Positions 57,169-64,000 of a stretch of DNA of 64,000 nucleotides are shown here, piece by piece. Made by a program: the position numbers and the translations under genes. Within the stretch, counting starts at the first letter, position 1. Each line of letters starts with the position of its first letter. The stretch covers positions 248,001 to 312,000 of the forward strand of contig JAWKUB010000004.1 in the NCBI GenBank assembly GCA_041398745.1, given 5' to 3'. The stretch comes from JACKHO01 sp041398745. Its GTDB lineage: Bacteria; Planctomycetota; Planctomycetia; Planctomycetales; Planctomycetaceae. The notes beneath the pieces are model-generated. The model had not been told where the DNA came from, did no database searches, and saw nothing but the letters and a program-made list of their open reading frames with translations.

Positions 57169-59076
57169 ATGAGGCCGGACATGCGAAACCAGAAGGTATT
57201 CGCTGAGGGAAAGCAGGAGAAGGCCGCTCCGCCGATGCCGTCGCGGCGGAAGGTTGTCTCACAATTGCCGTCCCTGGCTTCTCCAGCAACGGTTCAAAGC
57301 GGGCAATCACACTTAGGGACCGCTTCCTCACAATCCAGTTCGGTTGTGCAATTGAAGAGCACCGCAGGCGTCATGGTACTGTAGTCAACGCAACGGGATG
57401 GCGGCGGTACCACGGGGCTACCCGCTGATTTGAAGGCGGGGGTGGAAAATCTTTCAGGCTTTTCCATGGACGGAGTGCGCGTGCATTACGGATCTTCTCG
57501 ACCATCACAATTTCAGGCCCTCGCCTTTGCTCAAGGAGATGACATTTTTCTGGCTCCAGGGCAAGAACGGCACCTGCCACATGAAGCGTGGCAGGTGGTC
57601 CAACAAAAACAGGGCCGGGTCGCGCCGACCATGCAAATGATGGGGGGGGTGTATGTCAACGACAACCTGGGATTGGAGCAAGAAGCTCACGTCATGGGCG
57701 AAAAATCGCGGCAAATGCCCGGGGGGCATATTTCCAATGGGATTTCGAAACGAAGTTCGACTTCCCCAGGACGAGTGGTTCAACGAATTGTGAATGTGAC
57801 GGCGACTCAATATCAGGCTCGCGTCGCTCCAGGCGGGGTACTGACTCCTGCGCAATTGCGAGAGTATGTGCAGTTTGTATTGAAGGATGACTTAGCGTTT
57901 GCTCGAGCTTACGCAGACAAGCAGATTCAAGCTGCTGGTCCAAATGGTGCCGTATTCGCGCCGGGGGAAGGGCCAAATGATGGAGAGCCTGGCGCCCTGG
58001 CTGCGTATGAGGCAGCAGTCAGAAACGCCCCTGCGGGAATGCCGGCCCAAATTCTAGCTGCGGACGGTCTCGCGGCGCTAATCAATGCGATAACCAATCG
58101 AATCACGGTTCATCACCCGACATACAATGCGCAAATCGGTGCAGGTGGACAAGTGCAACAGGTCCCCGCGAACATCCCGGTGCCCAACGCACAAACGCGA
58201 TATGCATATGCGCCTCCAAATACCGCGTATGCACACAGCGACATGCAGCCAGCCTGGAGAAACGCATATGCGGCCGCTCCAGGGAATGCAGCAGCAAAAA
58301 AGGCTGCAGCCGACGCTGCGGTCCAGGCGATCAATTGGCCTACTGAGGCAGCTGGCCAGGAACAGTTTGCACAAGCTGCGGGAGCGACGTTGTTGAATAA
58401 TGTGACGCCTACAGTTGGCTCGCGATTGCAAAATGAGCCTAGAACCGGAACACCTCGACCACTCATTCGACAACTTTCATGGGATCAGGCCAAGGCCTTT
58501 TTTCCCCGGCCGCTGCTTAACTTACTGTTCGACGTCAAATCGCAATTGGTTGCAGGCGCCGGCGTGATTGACGAGCGGACACGCCATGACATGCATCCGG
58601 GAGTGAGAAACGCGACTTCGAACGAGCCCGGCACTCTACGCAGTTGGCATGAAGATTCCGGTGGCATACTTCCAGGTAATGGCATTGCAGGTGCGGCTGC
58701 AGGTGCGGCTGCGGCAGTTCCCCAAGCGGCCACGGCACTGCATGCCCACTACGGAGCGACATCACGGTCGGGGGCGGGAGCAGCAGCGGGGGAGGCGCGG
58801 CAACCCTTAGGATTTGCCGAATACACCGGCGCAGGTACTGCGCACATTCATAACATTAAGATCGTGTTGGACTATGTGAGGAATCGGGTCTATTTGACGT
58901 TATCTCATTACCAATACTGGGCAATCGTCGATACGCCCAATGGGCACGAATTTGTGGCCGGAGGCTCGCAAGCGATCGCGGCGGCTCAAAGTACTATTCA
59001 AGCTGATCCAAGAGTCGTCGCAGCAAATGGGAATTATGTGTTGATGAATCCCTGGATGGAAATCTTGGTGCCGTAG
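57169..59076 (+). pseudogene. eCIS-core (DUF4157) protein interrupted by an in-frame TAG
   Basis: Codons 1-71 from the ATG at 57169 encode a polar leader ending VVQLKSTAGVMVL, then TAG at 57382-57384. The same frame continues without another stop to 59076: STQRDGGGTTGLPADLKAGVENLSGF is the start of the eCIS-core domain. That domain continues with MDGVRVHY, FAQGDDIFLAPGQERHLPHEAW and QQKQGRVAPTMQM. Because the ancestral-looking GGGTTGLP lies between the TAG and the first usable start (TTG 57430), the stop seems to break an originally continuous gene. The HExxH motif reads HEAWQ (57580-57594), lacking the second His. The C-terminal 400 residues (Ala/Gly-rich, ending GTAHIHNIKIVLDYVRNRVYLTLSHYQYWAIVD) are unrecognised and could be an effector domain. 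Confidence 0.8.
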
Positions 59077-59209
59077 TTGCTTATTTCCTTCGGGTGGACG
59101 AATTTGGGCTCGGAAACCTTCGAGGCTGCTTCAAAGCCTTTTCGATGGCGATTTCCCACTACCAAAATCTTTGTTAGAAAGGTGTTGAGAGTCTCTCCAC
59201 TCCCATGGC

Positions 59210-59974
59210 CTAAAACTCCGTGACCGCCTCCCCTCCGGATGGGGTTGCAAGTGCCTCGAGCACGGCCGGGTCGATGTCATTGCTGATGAATATTGCGGCC
59301 CCGTCAGCAAACAGAAACTGACAGCCACCATCTCGCCAGGGGCCGTTGAACTGACCTGGTGTTGGCCCCAGCCCGATGGCTGGATCGCGCAAATTGGCGG
59401 GATCGCCCCAATGTTTTAATCCGTGTGTCACTTCGCCGACCACAATGGTATTACTCGCGCCATCGGCGATGTCATAAATCCGAATGCCTGTGTTCGACGG
59501 GAACGTGTGAATATTTCCCGCGTAATGCGAAATACTTGCGGCAGGCGGTTTCGGCAAACCATGGTTGTGGTATGTGGCGATTGGCTCGCCGTACACAGCG
59601 CTGTTCTGGGCAGACTCCCAGCCTTCCTCAAAACTAATTTGCCGGTATAAGGGTGCCATGTCGATGTAGGGGAGCAGGCGGGCCTGCCAACTCCCGAGAG
59701 ACACGCCATCCTCTCTCACAACATCACCCGGTGGAAACATGCCGTAATTATCATGGTAGTTGTACAGAGCCAGACCAATTTGCCGCAAATTCATTTTCGA
59801 CTGGGTTTTGCGCGCCTCGTGACGGGCTGCCGGAATCCCTATGATGGTTAGGCCAAGACAGCCAAGGAAGCAGAATCCGACCACGGTACCCACGATGGCA
59901 ATAATCAGCCCGGCGCTGGGGCCGCTCATCTTGGATCGCTTCTTGCGCTTTCGCGACGAGTCATTTCGGGCCAT
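59210..59974 (-). CDS. DUF1559 protein
   Basis: 254 residues from the ATG at 59974, with GGAAA about 8 nt upstream; the ATG at 60025 would add an unlikely leader. Basic start (RNDSSRKRKKRSKMSG), one helix (AGLIIAIVGTVVGFCFLGCLGLTIIGI), then the DUF1559 core NLRQIGLALYNYHDNYGMFPPGD and the C-terminal GGCQFLFADGAAIFIS. It lacks the GFTLIE prepilin cleavage motif of the copy at 19247, so it is probably a plain membrane-anchored variant. Confidence 0.87.
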   Translation of the reverse strand: MARNDSSRKRKKRSKMSGPSAGLIIAIVGTVVGFCFLGCLGLTIIGIPAARHEARKTQSKMNLRQIGLALYNYHDNYGMFPPGDVVREDGVSLGSWQARLLPYIDMAPLYRQISFEEGWESAQNSAVYGEPIATYHNHGLPKPPAASISHYAGNIHTFPSNTGIRIYDIADGASNTIVVGEVTHGLKHWGDPANLRDPAIGLGPTPGQFNGPWRDGGCQFLFADGAAIFISNDIDPAVLEALATPSGGEAVTEF

Positions 59975-60324
59975 GTAAGTTTCCGTCAAGAGTTGATGCA
60001 AATCCAGGTGGTTCGGAAGGTGCAATCATCATGGAATGCAGTGAGACCATGCTTCCAACCGCAAAACACGATGAGTCCCCCCCAGCAAGCGAGAGGCAGT
60101 ATGGATTCCCTACGGACACCTTGCAAGTCGTCGCACTGTGTGCAGGCTAAGCACAAGCCACACTCTGTCCCAACTGGTGGTTCTCTAATGGCCGCCCCAC
60201 ACAAATCAAGTTGAACTTGACATTTTGGATAGTCACCCAAGCCACTTGGAAGCTGACTTCACTCCCAGCTGGAACGTTGAATTGGCTGAACAACACACTT
60301 AATGAACAGGGTAGAGCAACGTAA
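59975..60324. other. Intergenic, 350 bp, with a short palindrome
   Basis: Lies between the lipoprotein gene stop and the DUF1559 gene start, both minus strand. TCAAGTTGAACTTGA at 60206-60220 has 7-bp arms around one base and may be an operator for the DUF1559 gene. No gene was found. Confidence 0.45.
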
Positions 60325-61578
60325 TTAGTGCGCGGCAGGAAATGGCATTCGATGGATTTCATCGCCGACGACAAAAACACATTGGCGGTCCGGCGCGACG
60401 GCAATCAGCTTCATTGATGAAACAGGCACACGCATGGCGTCAAAGCGGACCTTCGAGTCAGTATCCCACAACTGCAATACTGCTCCTGGCCTCTCCCGCT
60501 CAATAGCGATCATCCCAAGTAAATGTTCCGATCTGAAGTCGCCAAGTGAAACTGGTCGAAAGTCCGGGGTATGTAGCCATGGATTTCCCTCTGGATCGAA
60601 CTCCAACAGACTTTCCGAGCCCGTTTCGTTTGCTTTAAGTGGTCTGTCTTCCTGATCAATCGAATTCACATAGAGTCCACTGGACAGGGTGACAATATGG
60701 ATATCATCCGGGAGAATTGCGACTTCCAGCGATTCGAGAATATGCGCTGGCTCGTAACGCCAGTGAACAAGGTTGATTCTGTCGACTCCGGCATGGTGTC
60801 GTCGCACCAACGCGTAAGTTTCATCGTGTGAGACATCCAACTCCGTCAGCGCCCCTCGATAGCTGTTCCCGGACTTTGGAGTTGGCCACGTATCTGGGAA
60901 GTCGCTCGAGTCGATACTGACAATGACACCGATATTCTGTTGATCGACACCAGTGACAAGTAGTTGTTCCAAACGAGAAGCATACTTCAATTCAAACAAA
61001 GGCCCTGGTGCCTCTAGCCGGGCCTTGATCCGCATTGACGGAAACTCGAAGCCAATGACCTCAAATGGTTCTGATGCTTTGTCGCCAAAGCTGCTCGCAA
61101 CGCTTGTTTCAAATGAGCCAGAGGAGGGCGGGGCAATGCCAGTTGAGACAAAAAGTTGCGTCCCATCCTTAGCGAATGCCATGCTCGTGACGGAACGGGG
61201 CGTCGTCACTTTGCTGACGACAGTGAGTTCCCCAGCGTTCAAAACAAACAGCATGCTCGTTGACACCGCTGGGGGAACGTCCGACAGCACGTACTTTGAT
61301 TGGGGAATAGGAGAAACAACTCCCGCTGTTGCAATGACCAGGTACCGACCGTCGTTGCTACAGGCACAGCAAGTCGGCTTCTGTAGCTCTCCGTCGGCAG
61401 CCTTAGGAAGCATTGCGAAGAGTGGAAGACTCAGGTCAACTGGCTTTACAACTGCTTCGGAGTTCGCGTTGCTCTGTGTACCATGGTTCTCAATTTCGCT
61501 GAAGTGGCGTTGACCACAACCAGTCAGTAAGGCCAGAGCCGCGAACAGGACAAATATCACTCGTGACTTGTTCGACAT
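60325..61578 (-). CDS. Lipoprotein with beta-propeller-like domain
   Basis: 417 residues. The signal VIFVLFAALALLTGC ends in a lipobox, so it should be lipidated. The body has seven or so blade-like repeats (CACSNDGRYLVIATAG, MAFAKDGTQLFVSTG, LDVSHDETYALVRRHHAG, IAVAPDRQCVFVVGDEIHRM) suggesting a WD40/YVTN-like propeller. Ligand unknown. The start is 30 bp after the thiO stop, so it is probably the last gene of that transcript. Confidence 0.75.
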   Translation of the reverse strand: MSNKSRVIFVLFAALALLTGCGQRHFSEIENHGTQSNANSEAVVKPVDLSLPLFAMLPKAADGELQKPTCCACSNDGRYLVIATAGVVSPIPQSKYVLSDVPPAVSTSMLFVLNAGELTVVSKVTTPRSVTSMAFAKDGTQLFVSTGIAPPSSGSFETSVASSFGDKASEPFEVIGFEFPSMRIKARLEAPGPLFELKYASRLEQLLVTGVDQQNIGVIVSIDSSDFPDTWPTPKSGNSYRGALTELDVSHDETYALVRRHHAGVDRINLVHWRYEPAHILESLEVAILPDDIHIVTLSSGLYVNSIDQEDRPLKANETGSESLLEFDPEGNPWLHTPDFRPVSLGDFRSEHLLGMIAIERERPGAVLQLWDTDSKVRFDAMRVPVSSMKLIAVAPDRQCVFVVGDEIHRMPFPAAH

Positions 61579-61608
61579 GAGACATCACCGCTCCTCAGGA
61601 TCGCAACA

Positions 61609-62694
61609 TCAACCGCCTGGAACTAAATCAGGATACGTCGGTTCCGCTCCGGGCTCGAGAACCATGCGCGTCACCTCCAGCGCTGTCGCTGGAGAGAGTG
61701 ATAGTCCGGCGCGGAAGTGGCCGGTGGCGATGAGAAGGTTGTCGAAATGCGGAGCGCGTCCCACATGCGGAAAGCCGCGACGGGAATAGGGGCGTAAGCC
61801 GGACCAAGTGAGTTCGACAGTGGCATCGGCCAGGCAGGGGACCAAATCGACGGCGAACTTGTGGAGTTCATCCATCCCTTTGGGTGTGACATATTTTTCG
61901 AAGCCGACCCATTCTTCGGTTGAGCCGGCCAGCACTCTCCCATCAGCCCTGGGGACGAGATAGCGTGGACCAACTTCCAGGAGAGGAATGAAAGGTCGCT
62001 GCCCGCACTTGAACATCCGGATTTGCCCGCGTACAGGTTCAACGTCGAGTTCCAGTCCGACAGACTTCAGCAGGTCGGTACTCCAGGCTCCTGCCGCCAC
62101 GACAAAGCAGTCGGCGGCAATGTTGCCCGCAGAAGTTTTCACCTCAGTGACCTGTAAGCCGGTTTGCCGAAATCCCAGTGCCTCCCGACCCGGAAGAACT
62201 GTCACCCCCAATTTCTCGCAGGCTGCCGTCAGTGCCTTTAAGTGCGGCGGATTACGAACCTGAGCTGCGGAAGGCAAGTGCAGGGCGGTTCGATGTCTTG
62301 GCGACAAAGCCGGGGCGAGTTGTTTAAGGGTGGCGGCATCATCGGTGATGACCGTGAAGGGTACACCAGACCACTCTGAAACTTCTGCTTCCCAATTCTC
62401 AGTGGAGGGGAAGAGCAGGGAACCGCACTCGGTAAACTCGTTGTCGACTCCCGTCAGCTCACGCAGTTCGGCAGAAAGCAGAGGCCAGCGGGCTCGCGCT
62501 GCAATCGATAAAGACTGCAGTGATTTTGGTGCATGTGCTGAGGCTCCGGGGGGAATCATTCCCGCGCCGGCCCACGACGCTTCACGTCCAAACTCGGTTC
62601 GATCCAACACCGAAACCTGGGCTCCAGCATTGGCCAGTTCGTAGGCAATTGTCAGACCTACAACACCGCCACCAATGACTACCACATCGGGCAT
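61609..62694 (-). CDS. thiO: Glycine oxidase ThiO-like FAD enzyme
   Basis: 361 residues. FAD-binding VVVIGGGVVGLTIAYELANAGAQVSVLDR at the N-terminus, then the DAO-family segments EASWAGAGMIPPG, AAGAWSTDLLKSVG, VRGQIRMFKCG and GLRPYSRRGFPHVGRAP, ending NLLIATGHFRAGLSLSPATA. The GRE-ASWAGAGMI and GHFR patterns match ThiO, which oxidises glycine to iminoacetate for thiazole synthesis. No other thiamine genes are near, so a related D-amino-acid oxidase role is possible. It follows a membrane-protein gene by 21 bp. Confidence 0.85.
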   Translation of the reverse strand: MPDVVVIGGGVVGLTIAYELANAGAQVSVLDRTEFGREASWAGAGMIPPGASAHAPKSLQSLSIAARARWPLLSAELRELTGVDNEFTECGSLLFPSTENWEAEVSEWSGVPFTVITDDAATLKQLAPALSPRHRTALHLPSAAQVRNPPHLKALTAACEKLGVTVLPGREALGFRQTGLQVTEVKTSAGNIAADCFVVAAGAWSTDLLKSVGLELDVEPVRGQIRMFKCGQRPFIPLLEVGPRYLVPRADGRVLAGSTEEWVGFEKYVTPKGMDELHKFAVDLVPCLADATVELTWSGLRPYSRRGFPHVGRAPHFDNLLIATGHFRAGLSLSPATALEVTRMVLEPGAEPTYPDLVPGG

Positions 62695-62715
62695 AATGAC
62701 TCTCTACCCGATTAA

Positions 62716-63654
62716 CTAGAATCTCACGCCGAGCAAATGGTCGAGCACCAGAATGAAACAGCGGGCATTGGCCATGTTGGCATAGTTGAAGCTGAAGTGC
62801 CCCTTGCTGCTGTACCAGCGGGCATCGGCTGACTTAAACGTGAAGGTACCTCCAGCAATGGAAATGTGCTTGAGTTCATCACCCTCAAGTCGTTCCTGAC
62901 GGCTGCCAAACGCAAATTCCATGAACCCTGGGCCCACGCGGACGGCATCGCTGCGGTTCACTTTGAATTCGACCGAACCGTGCTTATCCAACTCGTCCTG
63001 CAGTTGGTCCAGCAGGTAAATGCTCCAAGCAATTTCGCCCCCTTGTGCAAAATGGTATGGGTCTTTGGCAACGGGATTTCCCTGCTCGCTGTGGAACGTA
63101 CCAGTCAGGTTCAGAAGTGTTCGCCCATCGCGTCCCTCCCAGCGGAAAAAGTAGTTCGTTCCAGTGTAGGCGCCGTTGGTGTAGTGCCGCGTCAGGCCTG
63201 TAAACAAGTCAGTCGCCTGATCAAACTCCAGAAGCTCTTCGTAGGGCTCGGCTTCACGAGAGCCCTTAATGGTGTAGCGCGCCATCCCCAGTTTACCTAC
63301 GAATGTGCAAGTATGCTTGAACCCGGTTACGGCGTAGGTAATCCCGAATCCGATGAGGCCGAGCGCACCACCTAAGACGTGCCCCAAACCACCATTGGTT
63401 GGCTCCGCCGCATACATAATCCCCCACAGTCCCAACCAGAGGACAATGGCCACGACCAAGGCAATAACCAGTCGAGGCGTGGGTGCCATGGGCTCTTTTC
63501 CCACGTTGAGCGTCGAGTGGGCTGAGAGAAGTTCGCCAATTTCTGGCGGTGGCTCCACGAAGAAATCCATTTCTGGCGGGATGGATACATCCGCGTGCTG
63601 CTTCAAATCCTTGGGAGGTTCCCAACCAGTGTAGTCGTCGTCGAAATCAGCCAT
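62716..63654 (-). CDS. Membrane protein of unknown function
   Basis: 312 residues from the ATG at 63654 (MADFDDDYTGWEPPKD), with AGGAG 9 nt upstream; the GTG at 63663 is too close to that site. An acidic cytoplasmic tail, two helices (LVIALVVAIVLWLGLWGIMYA and HVLGGALGLIGFGITYAVTG), then about 190 soluble residues. These contain KLGMARYTIKGSREAEPYEELLEF and YFFRWEGRDGRTLLNLTGTF, a PH-like beta pattern. No named family. It lies between the aldolase and thiO in one run of minus-strand genes. Confidence 0.72.
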   Translation of the reverse strand: MADFDDDYTGWEPPKDLKQHADVSIPPEMDFFVEPPPEIGELLSAHSTLNVGKEPMAPTPRLVIALVVAIVLWLGLWGIMYAAEPTNGGLGHVLGGALGLIGFGITYAVTGFKHTCTFVGKLGMARYTIKGSREAEPYEELLEFDQATDLFTGLTRHYTNGAYTGTNYFFRWEGRDGRTLLNLTGTFHSEQGNPVAKDPYHFAQGGEIAWSIYLLDQLQDELDKHGSVEFKVNRSDAVRVGPGFMEFAFGSRQERLEGDELKHISIAGGTFTFKSADARWYSSKGHFSFNYANMANARCFILVLDHLLGVRF

Positions 63655-63704
63655 GAGGCTCACTCCTGCTGCGGTGATTTATCCGTCGCGAGCATACCCA
63701 AAGC

Positions 63705-64000
63705 CTAGTAGCGAGCCAAGTCATTTGACTGGCTCAGATTCAGACTTGAGACAATCTGTTGAGCCTGGGTAACCATCATTTTCAGTTCGCTGCCAATGGC
63801 CAGAAACTGCCACCCTTCGGCGATGCGTTGCTGGACTTCCTCTGGCGTCTGAACATGCAAGCCGACAGGGGTTCCGCACTTCTTTCCAGCCGCCAGCACG
63901 CGCTGCTGCATTTCCTCGTGGGCTTCGGGAGTGGGATCGACTCCGTCCGGCCCGCGCATTTGAGCACGCAGGTCATTCGGGCCGATGAAAATTGCATCGA
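63705..64000 (-). CDS. HpcH/HpaI family aldolase, C-terminal part (5' end outside window)
   Basis: About 98 residues visible. The frame stays open to the right edge and reads DAIFIGPNDLRAQMRGPDGVDPTPEAHEEM, matching the family segment that follows the catalytic barrel, then GTPVGLHVQTPEEVQQRIAEGWQFLAIGSELKMM, the closing strand and helix. The ATG at 63959 is internal. A second HpcH/HpaI member besides 52919; the substrate is unresolved. Confidence 0.85.
   Translation of the reverse strand, partial: DAIFIGPNDLRAQMRGPDGVDPTPEAHEEMQQRVLAAGKKCGTPVGLHVQTPEEVQQRIAEGWQFLAIGSELKMMVTQAQQIVSSLNLSQSNDLARY

Overview
The window looks like a chromosomal segment of a marine or aquatic planctomycete (class Planctomycetia; genus not resolved). 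The basis is the density of families expanded in that phylum: two DUF1559 pilin-like proteins, two DUF1501 proteins, a DUF1549/DUF1553 protein beside a CxxCH cytochrome, a cytochrome fused to WD40 repeats, three sulfatases, a secreted FG-GAP protein carrying the PLEDRTLLS N-terminal motif, and long gene-poor spacers.

Layout. 1-1717: 23S rRNA pseudouridine synthase whose Arg/Gly-rich tail is built from 117-bp tandem repeats. 2550-5981: giant secreted FG-GAP protein. 6334-7731: soluble transhydrogenase. 8110-13013: carbohydrate cluster (GH63-like glucosidase, MFS transporter, 3-hydroxyisobutyrate-dehydrogenase-family enzyme). 13070-14629: secreted unknown. 15144-18973: two sulfatases, the second fused to a DUF1080 domain. 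19247-20347: DUF1559 protein with its own terminator. 20841-29750: cytochrome/WD40 protein, lipoprotein, methyltransferase pair, then the PSD-type trio cytochrome - DUF1549/DUF1553 - DUF1501. 29897-32314: outer-membrane barrel plus beta-helix protein resembling inverse autotransporters. 32789-39024: complete nqrABCDEF operon for the sodium-pumping NADH:quinone oxidoreductase, closed by a strong terminator.

39140-44450 is accessory DNA. An intact IS4-family element with 15-bp terminal inverted repeats and an 8-bp target duplication sits inside a palindromic intergenic repeat. It is followed by a row of small same-strand genes (DUF2695, DUF2971 and unknowns) separated by palindromic sites. Two of these have the exact architecture of integron attC sites, including two unpaired bases at identical positions. 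No integrase gene is in the window, so this is best read as a cluster of attC sites lacking an integrase (CALIN).

44443-53698: secreted LRR-like and unknown proteins, a BNR/sialidase-like propeller whose 3' end collides with a truncated DoxX-like gene, a SUKH protein, and a sulfatase overlapping an oligogalacturonate-lyase-like gene, then a zinc-ribbon protein and an HpcH/HpaI aldolase. 53771-56870: cold-shock protein, twin CBS-domain genes, a DUF1501 protein. 57169-59076: an eCIS-core (DUF4157) protein interrupted by an in-frame amber codon and with a damaged HExxH motif. 59210-64000: DUF1559 protein, propeller lipoprotein, thiO, a membrane protein and the 3' part of a second HpcH/HpaI aldolase.

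Metabolically the region couples breakdown of sulfated or uronate-rich polysaccharides (sulfatases, GH63, PL22-like, BNR, DUF1080, aldolases) to sodium-based respiration (NQR) and NADPH balance (SthA). No tRNA, rRNA or CRISPR array was recognised.
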